Shown: piece after piece, positions 40,692 to 53,108 of the stretch
Layout: every line of letters starts with the position of its first letter
How positions within the stretch are numbered: position 1 is the first letter of the stretch
NCBI GenBank assembly: GCA_902729315.2
Contig: LR746267.1
Span: 5,085,386-5,149,385, forward strand
Direction: 5' to 3'
DNA: 64,000 nucleotides
Source of the DNA: Spirodela intermedia
Lineage: Eukaryota; Streptophyta; Magnoliopsida; Alismatales; Araceae
Made by a program: the position numbers and the translations under genes
The notes under the pieces: model-generated
Told to the model about the DNA's origin: nothing
The model's input: the letters and a program-made list of their open reading frames with translations, nothing else
Databases searched by the model: none

Positions 40692-40701
40692 ACTACGATA
40701 T

Positions 40702-40741
<40 letters not shown>
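40702..40741. repeat. (TC)n microsatellite
   Basis: Near-perfect TC tract with one interruption, between the stop-codon hairpin and the inverted tail copy. Confidence 0.85.
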
Positions 40742-40744
<3 letters not shown>

Positions 40745-40757
40745 GTGTGCCCTTCCG

Positions 40758-40966
40758 TATGATTTATTGACTTTCCATCCTTCTCGAAGAACGAACGGGA
40801 GGAGAACTCGAAAAAAAAGCGCCTGCGATCGGAATATCTCGAAGAGTAACTGAATGTAAACTCTATTAGGTCCTCAAGCGTGTGATAGTGATGTCCATCA
40901 GGATCGAGTTATTCCGAGGGAAAATTACCTCTCTTCTCACGATAATCCATCCATGGTGTCTTATTA
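40758..40966 (-). repeat. Inverted copy of the GH3 3' flank
   Basis: Reverse complement of 39945-40156, about 90% by eye (landmarks: TAATAAGACACCATGGATGG; TCGATC.TGATGGACATCA; GCAGGCGC; CTTCGAGAAGGATGG). With 39945-40156 it forms a large palindrome with a spacer of about 600 bp. Confidence 0.85.
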
Positions 40967-41017
40967 GAGAGAGAGAGAGAGAAACCAAGACATACAGAGA
41001 CAGAGACAGAGAGAGTT

Positions 41018-41460
41018 CATCCCAAGTATCCGTGATAAAGATCCAGAAAATATGCCTACTTGGTTGGTGAAAGTATAAAGCTGACATGACCAATTGGTCA
41101 ACGGTTATGGTTGATGGAGAAGTCAAATGCTATAGCCAATTGTGAGGACTCATTTTCCAATTTAATCACCAGGTTGACACATGGCATACAAAAAATCCTT
41201 TAGCTACTTTGATGTACTCCATAGAACTAATTGTTGAACCAGGTAAATCATTCATGATGGGTCTGCTTCAGATGAGGCTTAGAGCAGATCCATACATCCC
41301 ATAGCGAGGAGACTAGACCTCTTGGGCAAGTCCATCTGAGTCCCACATATAGACGAGGAGAAGGTCAACGTACCCATTGATGACATATTTGTGCAGATCT
41401 GAAAAGCCAGGCATCAGTACTGCCTTCATGACATCAAAGCTAATGTCCTTACCATGAAGA
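41018..41460 (+). repeat. Direct older copy of the distal GH3 3' flank
   Basis: Follows 40184-40620 in the same orientation (landmarks: TGCCTACTTGGTT; GGCATACAAAAAA; AGATGAGGCTTAGAGCA; CTGAAAAG.CAGGC). About 80-85% alike. Downstream text (GAAGGAAA.AAG.TACAA) matches what follows unit 1, not unit 2. Confidence 0.8.
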
Positions 41461-41619
41461 AGTCAACACCAATAGAAGTGAAGGAAACAAGATACAAAGA
41501 TACATCACCCATTAGAGCACATGAGCCCAAATCTTTCTCTCGAGAGAAGAATGCATAGTAGATCGAAAATTTCTTATGGGATCTCGTATAATATTTTTAG
41601 AGGTGAATATCTCATCAGA

Positions 41620-43130
41620 GTAGGAAAAGGTACTTGTCGTGAATGTATACCAGTGACTTCACTAGAGAAGTCAATGAATAACTTTGCCTAATCAACAACA
41701 TATTGGCAACTCGGGAATATGTAGAGAAGTTTTCTCTTATAATGTTTGAGGCATTGTACATGTTTGAAATAGATAAGTTCCATTATTTCATAGTTGGCCT
41801 ACAGCCATGGGCTTAGCTAGGGTTCAATGGAATGGGGTGAACTTCACTAGTATGATGGTAGTAATAGTACAAGACCACTGCATGTAGTGGAAGATGGAGA
41901 CAACCAATGACCTGCAATTGTAAAGAGGACCCAATCAATGCACCTACCATGGTCAAGGGAGAAACAACCTAGGAGCAGGAAGGGGAGAACACCAGAGCAG
42001 AGGACAATAAGTATTGGACGAGGGGCCATCACTACAGTTGGAGGGCCTGCACTAGATGAGATATTATGTTTGCAGTAGGACAAATTGCAAGGTGCATTGT
42101 CCTGAATCGAGCAGATCAGAGGTAGGCACGGGAATTGTTTAACCCCATCATGATGCGGGATCAACCAACCCGATTATTGAAGAACTTTCAATACTCAACC
42201 CCTTACAAATGTTGGGAACATTATAGGGTCAAATTATTCCAAGGAAACCTAGACATTACTCTTCAAGGGAAACATCAGTCGACAGCAAGACCACAAGGGC
42301 AATGGCTGATAGTAGGGTGACACATCATTTCTTATCAAAGTGTGAAGTGAAATCTCTAAGACTAGTTTTGGCTCGATAGACAGCAGTGTGAAAGATGTCA
42401 ACTCAAAACTGCAAGCCACGACTGTGCAGTAGGGCCAATCAGATTTTATCATCCTTCCAATGAATGACTTTAATATCATCCTAAAATTGCCTTAATGTGA
42501 AGCCACATGTAGACATCTTTCTCTATATCAATGGTGATGAGTAAACATGTTTTGTCCTAGGCATGGCAAGCTTGCAAGTGAGTCCCTAGATGATCTCAAC
42601 CTTGTAAGTAAAGGTAGAATGTTGGCATGGCAAAGACATATTCCTCATTACCCTATGAGAGCTGGAGGACAAGATGGACAGCCAAGCCTCAGCAAAGGAT
42701 GGAGTGCAGCTAAAATCCCCTCAAGTAGAATATTTATTTGAGAAATTTTAAAATATTATGCTATAGAAATTCAATCTAAATTTTTCATGCAATGAGAAAT
42801 GGATCATAGCATCAACTTCACTCACAATGATCATGCATGGATTAAAGGGCTTTGAATAAGGTCATAATGGAAAACAAGTATCTAGTCATTACTAATGAGT
42901 ATTTTGATTGGCTTAGTGGTGCCAAATCTTCAAGTACATCAATGAGGGGGACAAACCTAAGTCATAATATGTCACTTATCATGGGTCTTTTGACTTTATA
43001 GTGACGTCTTTTGGGCTCATGAAAACACTACTTTTTACTCATTAAGTACATCCTCCTTATAGCTATGAGTCATCGGTTGTCTTCGTCTCTCACTGCTTAT
43101 AGTGATCTTGTCGTGCTTATGTTGCTATGA
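41620..43130 (+). pseudogene. Degraded Ty3/gypsy element: gag, protease and RT remnants
   Basis: In order on +: gag core near 41705-41820 (REYVEKFSLIMFEALYMF, FHYFIVGLQPWA); protease near 42300-42560 (SRVTHHFLSKCEVKSL, SSVKDVNSK, DFIILPMNDFNIIL); reverse transcriptase near 42900-43030 (YFDWLSGAKS, INEGDKPKS, YHGSFDFIVTSFGLM). Stops and frameshifts throughout, and the catalytic YxDD box is not recognisable. Order and spacing match one gypsy gag-pol of a lineage with the ASHNFI-type protease. No LTRs could be paired. Confidence 0.7.
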
Positions 43131-46100
43131 TTATGCTAGATAGATCCTCCACCCTCTTTGTCAAAGCTCAACTTGAGCCCACAATTACAAGTACATTGTG
43201 AAATTATAGAGCTTATATATTTTAAACATGTTATGCACCTCAAGCATCAAAAGAGAACTTCTTCACATATTTACACATGGTGCCAGTATATTTGAGTTAG
43301 CACATGCTGGTCGAGTTGCCAATACACTATTTGTGAAGTGAAATTTTCTCTAACTTCGCTAGCAAAGTCAAGTTAGCATGATTTCGATGATTGTTGGCAA
43401 TCCTCCACCTAGGTACACCACCAAACTTTAGCATATTATGTAAGATATAGACCCATGAAAAATACCTTTCCTTGCTCTTATGAGGTATTTGCCTCAAAGT
43501 ATCATTGGACATCCCATAAAAAAAAATTAATCTCTAACGCATCCCTCTTTTCAAAGAAATATTTGGGATTTGTTACTCTAAGGCAGATTTTAAATGAAGA
43601 GACCCCAACTTTTTCTCTAGTTGAGGAATTCTCAATTGCTCCTTGAGTAATTACAAATCAACAAGAGAAAAAGTAATAAATCACTTGAAAATCCAGCAAT
43701 AAAATAAGTTCAGCCTATTTGATCAGAAAAATACACCATGGAAGGACAATTATGATACTAGAGCAACATAACACTTTAGTATTTTTCTATTATAAAGTTG
43801 AATCTTCTATCAATAGTAGAGTTGAAATATTATCATTGAACATTGTTCATATAAAACATTTGAAAACTACATATATATTATAAAAATTTAAGATTTAATA
43901 AAAATATTTTAACATGAACATTATGAAATATAGTATTCAAAAATATTGTTGTGATGTCATGACAAGATAATGACTAACAAAAGCCTCATAAGCCCTCTTA
44001 TATTGTTGATGTCTATTATGTTGAAAAGTGTTTAAAAAAATAAGTTAAGGAATTAGTAGCCAAATGTTATTTACAAGAAATATATTTATTTAGTTTACCA
44101 TGTGGGTGTCAAACTCTTTATGCCATTAGAGTATGGTGTACTACCTCATGCCAAGGAAACAAAGTTATCTATAGAAATATATACTTTACAATACACTAAA
44201 CATTAAATACATAACAGATTTGAAATAAAAATATTCTAAAAATAACATATTATATACAAAAGAGACATTCCAAATAGAATTACATCCATTGAATAGATAT
44301 AATACACTATTTGATAAATCATTGAAATATGACTAATTATTAAATTAAGATATCATAGTATAATAAATATGAATAATAAAATTTATTAAGTTAACTGATT
44401 TAAATGTAGTCAAGTTTCTATTTAATTGAAAAGTCACTTATGAATAGAAAATGTCCATACACATCTAGGACGTTGTATGCATTTGCACACCTTTGCAAAA
44501 AGGTAAAGCATATGAAAGTACAAGACTACTTTTATTAGTTACTGACATTCTTGCAACTAGTGTTTCCTCGTGACAAAGAAAACGTGTCTACTACTCTCTT
44601 TATAAGTTTGTAAGTTTATAAGTTTTCAATATCTAAGTTTTTTTGTGTAGCCAACAATGTAAAACAAGATAACTATATTCTCTATCAACTTCTAGGTGAA
44701 TAAAACTTAAACAATTGGTAGTTAGCTATCATGGTCAAACTCCTTATCTAATATAGACAAGTAAAAAAATTTCTTCTTGATTTATAATAAAATGGATTCA
44801 TAGAATGATTCTTGAATTAAGATTGGACCCAAAAGTCATAAAAATAATTCAAGTAAACCAAAGGATAAGTAATTTGGTCATAATGTTACTAAAATTCTAT
44901 TCAAATGTTTTCATATGTATAAATATATCATCTTAGGTCATATTAAGTCTTATTCACAATGGAAGAATAAATGATAGTACATCCATATATTCTCATATTT
45001 AATAACATCACAATTTTTCATGTGATATCATCGTTAATTGTCCCACTCCACAATATGAGCTTCAATTTGAACTCCTATGTTTTCTTCAAAAGAATTCTAT
45101 TTTACAAACTTGTACAAGATTTGATCTCCCATGATATGACTATTTCACTAACTTAATTATTCTCTTATTATCCAAGCATATAATTACCTCATAAATACAC
45201 CCAAATAAATTCTACATTAGTAGCCCTCTATATAATTCATAAATTAAGAGTTACTAATAATTAAATCATTGTTACCAAGACATCTCACATTTTACATGAT
45301 CTTACAAGCATATTATGTCATTAAAAAGTAGGTAACCTCAAATAACAATCAATCTAATTTAGTCCACACTAGCATGAAATTACTTCAATATAGCATGAGA
45401 TTGATAAAAACCTCTCATTAAGAACTATTCAAGAAGGAAGAAGCTTTTAAATTCTATATATCTAACCGCTACACATAGAAGTAGAAAGTATCCACATGAA
45501 AAATGAAAGGACTAAGGGTTATAAATAAGGAGACAATTTTATGTGGGTGATAGAAAAATATTTGGTCATTGATTCTTTTGGAAATCCTTTACAAACTTAT
45601 GGCAAAACTGATTTGATCTCCACAATTTAAATCTTCTCTCCCTAATCCCTATTTTTCTATCTCACTTAAGAAGAATTACATTGAGAATGATGTTGAAGCA
45701 CCCAAGTAAGAGTTAAGGTGACAAAGTGAGCTGATGGAGCAAATCTTGAAAAGGATGGCAACTCTTGAGCTAAGGTGATAAGGTGAGATGATGAAACAAA
45801 GCTTGAAAAAGGTGATAATTCTTGTGTTGAGTTTTTCTCCACATGTTCAAGAAAAAAATGGCACATGTTTAGGACTCACAACAATCACCATGGAATCAAG
45901 ACTTTTATATATAATTCTATTGAACTAACAATAGAGCTGAACTCCTAATTTTTAATGGAGAAAATCTATAAGGCAAGATTAGACTCATATAGAAGTACTT
46001 ATACTCAAATCCATACCTAAAAAGGAATCCCTCAACACTGTCATAATTAGTCTAGACAAACACAATGTATACTAATACCTACAGATGGAAGATAGGTTTT

Positions 46101-47539
46101 GTTTTTATGATTTGTATGATTCCAAGATCTAATTAGAGCATTGATTTGACTTTTCAAGCACCAAAAACAAGAATGAGTGTCTTCTTAACCTCAAGTAAGG
46201 TGGATTGATTCTTAGATTTAAAGCTAAATTTAAATAACTTGCAACATATCTCCTGAACATACTTATCTACTTATCAAAGTAAATGAGAACATATATCTAA
46301 AATGATTGAAGTTGAAAAGTCAATCAACACATGCAATGTACATGCACATTGACCTTAGAAATATCAGAGATGCATCAGCTTAAATTGAGATACATCTCAA
46401 ACAATGTAATTGGCTTGGAATCAATATCCACCTAATTCTTATAAGCTTAATTAGCTACTGTACATTCCTCCCCTAAGTAATGAGAAAAACAATCTGAGCA
46501 CTAGGCTATTTTCTCAGATTGAGAAATTATATCAAAAATTATTTCATTACCTTCTACTTCTTACATGAAAAAGCACAAATAGTTGAAGCAATAGAGCAAG
46601 AATTACAAGCAATGAAAGATAAAGAATTATGTTTCTACTATAGTGAGAGCTTTGTTCTATGTCATAGATGTAAGAAGGATAACAATATTATATTTATATT
46701 CTAAATTTGGATCATATGTATATACTTTGATTATATTTGTTAAGCCTAATGTCTTGATTTTAATGTAGGATGTTATTATTATAATTCAATTAATTTTCAT
46801 GTAAGAGGTCCGAATTATCCTTAAAATATAATTTACAAATTTAACACGTTATAAACAATAAGTTTTATATGGATTATTAGTTTGAAATTTTGTCTTGAAC
46901 ATATAAAAAGTGGTGAACAAAATTTCTTATCTTTCATAAATTCATTTAGATGATATTTGGATGTCTAAGATAATATATATTTAATATGGACTTAAATATA
47001 ATTATTATTAATGAGATGGATATTTTATATTTTTTGAGGTTTCTTTTATGACATCTTCTTAATTAAGAAAAATAAAGTGTAGAAAATTAAGAGAGAGGAG
47101 GGAGCGTGACAAGTCAAAATGGCTAAATGAAAGTGGTGGTGTGACCAATTAAACCAATCACTTAAAAAAAAGATGGTTGGCCATTTAGGGGGATATGAAC
47201 GACTCTCAACCATTCACACATCTAGGAAGAATCAAACCGACAAGGAGGGAAAAGAAACCATCCCCTCAACTATCTATATTTACCCCTTTACATTTTCATC
47301 AAAGGGGATCTCAATTTACCATGAGAGAGAGCCATCAAAAAGTGTATGACTAGTGAACATCTTTCTTAGTTTCTGGTTGCTGTTCATCGAAGATCATTTT
47401 CAAGTTTCTTAGAGAGAGCTATCCCTCCCCATTATTCATATTCTCCTTTCTCCAAAAATGTATCTTTGGAGTCTACTTTTCTCCTTCTCATTCCACAAAA
47501 GTATGATAGATTTTTGCTCTTTTCTTTTATCCTCTAATG
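43131..47539. other. AT-rich gene-free DNA, old repeats
   Basis: Very AT-rich. No protein domain recognised; frames at 43455-43646 and 46519-46704 look random. A segment at 45425-45680 is shared with 63305-63560. A short promoter-like run with ctatctatatttacccc near 47260 may be an old LTR piece. Confidence 0.5.
45425..45680 (+). repeat. Dispersed repeat shared with 63305-63560, with TATA box
   Basis: Both copies hold ctattcaagaaggaagaag, GGGTTATAAATAAGGAGAC, ATTTGGT and TTGATTCTTTT in the same order and orientation. The TATAAATAAGGAGAC core looks like an LTR promoter. Confidence 0.7.
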
Positions 47540-47544
47540 ATGTA

Positions 47545-48880
47545 TGATAAGTCTTCATTATCATGAGTTAATAATTAGTAAATAATATAGTTTTAGCTTT
47601 AACTCATGATAAATAGACTTATATTTTTGGTTTTCAATTGATTAACGTGAATTTTTGGGTAATTATGTGATTTTATACAATTTTTACAGTCTTACTTTTG
47701 AGATAAATGAAGAACAAGAAATAAAAATAAAAATATTGCAAAAATAGGGGGACCTGCCAGCCAGTCGGGCCTGCAAGCGGGTCAGAAACATAGTCGGGGA
47801 GTAGCCGCGAGCTACAGCTCGAGCAGCTTGGCTTGGGGACCGATAGGGCATGTGTACGCCACTTCCCTTCCACGTCACCGGTGGCCAGCCGACTATGGGG
47901 CAAGGAGTGGTCGTACACGCGAGAGAAGGGACTTTTCTTACAAAGCTAACATTACTATATATTTACTCGAAAAATCGGCGCACAACTGATGTGGGACTAA
48001 ACCCCCGTCACACCTTCCTCAGAAGAGGCGGGCGACTGGTGTGAGTTCGAATCCTCCCAAACTCAAAATTCATATATTTTTATCTGATTATCGCGACTTT
48101 TCTGTAGATCGCCGGTGAAGGATTAAGCAACGAGAATCGCTGAATCATCGGCGAAAATCTCGTCAATGCGATTCGCGGAGCATTGCTACTAAAATTGTTA
48201 AACGATTCGCGATAAAAGGATCGTAAATCCATCAAGTAAATCATCTCCGATTGATCGACGAACAAGTCGTCATCGGAAAGAGGATGATGCACCAAGAGAC
48301 CAGCCGCCACCTCCTGAGAGCGTACCAAATGCGATGAAGAGCCTCCTCTTGCTGCGCGGACTTGAGGATGAAGCTCCTTGACACGCGCCCCACCTCTATC
48401 CAGCTCCTCTCCGTCGGGTGGCAGCCGCCGGAGAGCCGCAAAGTTTTCATTTTTCCGCTTCGCCGGGTGACAGCTGTCGGAGATGATTCGACGACCTACT
48501 TCATTGATCTCTAGACTTCGCGAGAAGATCTAGAGATTGCCCACGTCGTCTTTGTCCAAGGAGAACTTTCGAGGCTGTGGACACTACACGACAACCCTCT
48601 TGAATGCTCAGGATTCCGATGCATCGTCGACGCATCGCCGTCGTGATGCCAAAACTCTGTTTTCCTCCTTTCAATTTACTTTATGCTTCATTTAGTGATA
48701 ATTTTTGTGTTTTTAATTTACCAAAATATACTTTGTTCTATTACGATTCTTCTGGCTCTTATAGATCTTAATTTGATCAATTAAATCGTTCGTAATCACT
48801 TACGTAAAAATCACCGAGTAGAACTCTATTTTCGCCCGATTTGCACTCGCCAAGCACAGATGTCATCCTTTATTTTGTTT
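47545..48880 (+). mobile_element. 5' LTR, truncated at its 3' end
   Basis: Aligns with the 3' LTR from its first base until about 48880 (equivalent to about 54475), after which the last 270 bp of the LTR and the primer-binding site are missing. TATA-like tactatatattt near 47953. A sequence like a tRNA B box, GTTCGAATCC, at 48045-48054. Confidence 0.8.
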
Positions 48881-49104
48881 TAACTTAACTCTTGTTTTTT
48901 TTTTTTTTACCAATTTTTATTAAAAAAAGGGAACGAAAAGAAGCACGGCAAGGACTAGAGCATCCTAAAGAGGGTAACAATTACTAACTTTTTCCCTCGA
49001 ATTTATTGATTTTTATGCATAGTAGAAGATCTTTGCATCCAAGGCTAGAAAATCCTTTCATTATTTCATTCAAAAATAAAAATTCGAAAGAAAAATTAAT
49101 TTTG

Positions 49105-50290
49105 ATGGATCCTGAAGGAAGTACAAGTCAAACTGAGAACAATCCTATGGCCATGAAAAATCATTATATCCCTGATTCATTCCAAAGAGCATCTAATATT
49201 AGAATCCCATTAGCACCCACTGTTAAATTCGAAATAAATCTAGAAATTTTTCAAATGCTCCCTAATTTTCATAGATTGCCTTTAGAGGAACCTTATCAGC
49301 ACTTAGAAAATTTTTATATGGTCTGTGATTTAGTTAATCTCCCTCAAGTTACACCGGAAATTATTAAGATGAAATTATTCCCTCATACACTTAGAGACAA
49401 AGCTAGTCATTGGCTATCTACATTAGATAAAGAATTAACTAGCTGGAAGATATAGAATGGGCTTTTTTTCGAAAATTTTATCTCTTAGGAAAAACTCAAA
49501 ATATGAGAAAACATATATGGAGTTTTTCTCAAAGACCAAGAGAAACTTTGCATGAGACATAGGAAAAATTCAAAGATTTACTTAGAAAGTGTCCTCATCA
49601 TGCTATACCCAAGTGGCAGCTCAATAGAATTTTTTATGATGGATTATTAGAACAACATAAAAATATGGTTGATTCTATATGTGGAGGAGTTTTTATGGAG
49701 AAAACTCCTGATGAGATTTACAGTCTTTATGATAATTAAGTGAAAATTCTAGAGATCAAGCCTCTTTTGAATTATATGACAGAGATAAGAAGAGAGGAAT
49801 TTATGAATTGCATCATGATGATGATTCTAAACTTAGAAATGAAGTTAATCAGATTAATCAAAGATTAGAAAAAATTGATTTACTTATTGACAATATTAAA
49901 AAGCCTTTTAACTCTCAACTTAATTCGAATAATACATGTCCTATGTATGGTGAAAATGATTATTCTGAATTTCAATGTTATAATTTAGATCAATCATTTC
50001 ACCCTATGCAAGAACAAGTGCAAGTAGCTCATGGTTTTAATAGAAATAGGGAACATTTTTCAAATTCTTATAATCTTAATTGGAGAAATAATTTTTCATG
50101 AAGAGACCCAAATAATATTCAAAATCTAGAAGCACTTAGACCCTATTCAAACTCTGAATTTCGTCCAAAATAAGAAAATAGATTTCAGAAAAATCAGCCC
50201 TCTCAAACCCAACCTGATGCTATAGAAATGATGCAGCAAATGAGCCAAATGATGCAACAAACTATGAATCAAATGATGCAGCACTAGAAA
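49105..50290 (+). pseudogene. Gag relic of the LTR element
   Basis: The start MDPEGSTSQTENNP leads to the retrotransposon gag core: FQMLPNFHRLPLEEPYQHLE, LFPHTLRDKASHWLSTLD, then after a frameshift near 49450 WAFFRKFYLLGKTQNMRKH, SFSQRPRETLH, FKDLLRKCPHHAIPKWQ and FYDGLLEQHK. The order matches Athila-type gags. Stops at about 49453, 49558, 49738 and 50101, plus at least one frameshift, show it is dead. A Gln/Met-rich stretch (MMQQMSQMMQQTMNQMMQ) follows near 50230. Confidence 0.8.
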
Positions 50291-50389
50291 CAAATTATAG
50301 AGGCCCTTGGGAATAAGAGAGAAAAAGGACAGCTACCTAGTCAGCCCATAGAAAATTCAGAAAACTGTCCAATAGTAAGATTTCAGCAA

Positions 50390-51165
50390 GAAGAGTCTAG
50401 CTGGATAAATTTAGAAAAAAACCCACGAAATGAAAATGTTAGGACAGTGAATACATTGAGTGAGAATATTTTACCTGATCCTTATTTTCAATTATTAGAA
50501 GAAATTGATGATCCATTAGAAGTAAATGAGAATATTAAGGCCAAAAATATAGTAGCAGAAAATTTGAATAAAATCATTTATTGCTCACAATTGATGAATG
50601 AATATAGTGAGCATGATGAGGAGAAAGAACCCTTAGATGAAGAAACAGCAACTGATCATAGAAAAATCATCCAAATTTTAATAGAAGAGAGTAAGGACAG
50701 AAATGAAGAAAAATATATTTCAGGTGAGGAAAAATCAATTGATTTGGGAGATGTAGGAGACGAAATTAATAAATCTAATCATAATTTTGCAGCCATGGAT
50801 GTTGATTGTGAGGATGATGATGTATATCATATACCAAAATCAAAAGATAGCTCTTGGTAAGATGAAGAATTTGATGAGTTGAGAAACGAAAAGCTAGAAA
50901 AAGAATTGATTCAACTAATGGGAACAAACGAAAATAATAGATATGAATATAGAGATAATTTTGGAGGAGAAATTTTGAATTTTACTGAATTCATTAGATC
51001 TGAGATTAAAGAAGACAATCCTTCCATCCTTCAAAACCCACAGCCCATTAAAATTATTTCTAAGCTTGAAATATTTCACTCCTCGCAAATTGAACAAATA
51101 TGTATGGAAGATAAAATGGAGCAGGGAAAGATTATGCAAATAAAAGAAGACATTAAGAAATGAGT
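50390..51165 (+). pseudogene. Acidic reading frame of unknown function in the LTR element
   Basis: One frame interrupted by a single TAA near 50858 (pieces 50447-50860 and 50879-51163). It is rich in Glu, Asp, Asn and Ile, for example DPYFQLLEEIDDPLE and DVDCEDDDVYHIP. It has no Cys/His knuckle, DSG protease triad or polymerase motif. In autonomous gypsy elements protease-RT would begin here. I do not recognise the family, and a long mostly open frame suggests it was once coding. Confidence 0.45.
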
Positions 51166-51359
51166 GAGTGGAAGAATTAGAGATACCAATTTAGATGAAA
51201 AAAATTTAGATTGGGCAAGAGCTAATTTGAAAATTATATGGCCTGATCACATTTTATAGTTTATTAATAGAAAGTATTTATTAATGAATGAGAGCCTAAC
51301 AAAACAAGATAGAAATAAGGAAAGATTCTTTTCAAAATGGAAATATTATTTTTGAGAAA

Positions 51360-53108
51360 ATTTTGTTAATTTTCATTTTGTTTTGGCTGAAAGTATGTTA
51401 AGGTATATATATGAAGTATATGAATTTATGCTAAATCTGAAAAAGAATATCATGAAACTTACCTTAGGATACAAATATATTTTGATGGTCATAGATCATC
51501 TTATATGATATAAGAGCTGTCTAGTTGGAGACATTAAATTCAGCACTGTATAGGAGGTAACCCATGGTTTTTATTTCATTCTATTTGATTTTTTTAAGCT
51601 TTGTTTTTCTTAGAATTTCGTAATACTTGTTTTTGTATTTATTTTTTTTCGAAAAAGTGTAAGAGGAGGAGTGTAAGATGAAGTAGAAAATTAAAAACGA
51701 GGTTGAGATGATGTCTTTCTGAGCTTCATCATTTATGAAAATATTTTTAATGCTTAACTTTGTAGATATGCATGCTTTACTTGAAAATTATATTTTCTAT
51801 ATATTCTGTTTCGAGTTTTCTATGTCATTGAGGACAATGTTATTTTTAAGTTGGGGGGTGAAGTATTCATTATTAATTTATGCTGTAGGACGATTAAGAA
51901 CATGTGTTTGCATTTTATTCAACTTAGAATAGTAACTAAAAAAAAAAATCGAAAAAATTGCAACATCTATTTTCTGGTTTTCTGTCATAAACAACAAACT
52001 GTCAAAAATAGCAGAAAAAAAACAACCTAAAATTTGAAATTCTAGAAGACCCTTTTCTCACATTTCAATCCCCTAAATATATATTACTGAAATTCGAAAT
52101 TACAACAATAAAGAAGATAGTTTTAATTTATTTTTGACAAATTTATTGCTGCTAAAAATAGAACTGAAAATAGAAAATAGAATTGTCAGAACTATCTAAT
52201 TTACAAATTCCTTACATCATATTACATGCATGAAAAATTAAATCAATTAGATTGATTGATACCAAAAGATACTAGGAAGATTATTATTGAGTCAAAAGAA
52301 TGATCTAATAGCATAAAATGTTGGAATACTCTTTGGATACATGATAGATAACATGGATTTGATTTTACAGATTTTCACTTCATAATCTTGATAGATATTA
52401 TTTACTTGATGTGAAAATTTAATTGATCATTTGAGTTTAATGGAGATTTTTTTACCCTAATCTATAGGACTTGTGAGGAGAAATCACTTATTTTGAAAAA
52501 AAAAAAAGAGAGAGAAATGTGAAAAATCTAGAAACGAAGAGTACACATGGAGGGTGTGAGACATCATTCTCATTATCGAAAATCGTGCATAGAAAAACAT
52601 TTGCTGAAAAATAAGTGGATAAAGTGAAAGCCCTGAAAATGAAGAGTACACATGGAGGGTGTGAGACATCATTCTTATTGTTTAAATTTGTCTACAGGAA
52701 AAGCTACTTATCTACTATTTATAAAAATAAAATAAAAAAAAAGAAGAAGGAAGAAATATAGTGTAAACTTCAAAAATCAAGTCATAGAAAAAAGGAAATG
52801 TAAGATCAATATTATTCTTGGATGAGTATTGATAATTAGAATATCTTGCAAATATATCTATGAGTGAAGAAGTGATAAAGATGTGAATAGAAGAAGTGAA
52901 GTCTAGATTGTTATTCCAAGGAGTGTTTAAACATTTAAGTACTTGACATCATTTTTAAATACTTGATATAAGAATCTAAAGTATTTAAAGGTGCATCATT
53001 TCTAATTATATATTTTTTCTGTATTGAAATATGATGTTTGAGATTTGTAAAATTTTATTTTCGTAATTCCATTGCTAAGGGACTAACAATGATTTAAGTT
53101 GGGGGGTG
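51360..53108 (+). other. Non-coding 3' internal region of the LTR element
   Basis: AT-rich, no domain. A duplicated stretch (gaagagtacacatggaggg at 52536 and 52641, 105-bp period, followed by gtgtgagacatcattct) and two AAGTTGGGGGG polypurine words (about 51849 and 53097). Confidence 0.7.

Noticed and set aside
42135-42741. Short frames taken as separate genes at 42.1-42.7 kb
   Set aside because: They fall within the degraded gypsy protease region and are fragments of it.
47673-48450. Frames inside the LTRs (also 53265-54081)
   Set aside because: Both LTR copies show them in different broken states; they come from the GC-rich LTR core, not from a gene.
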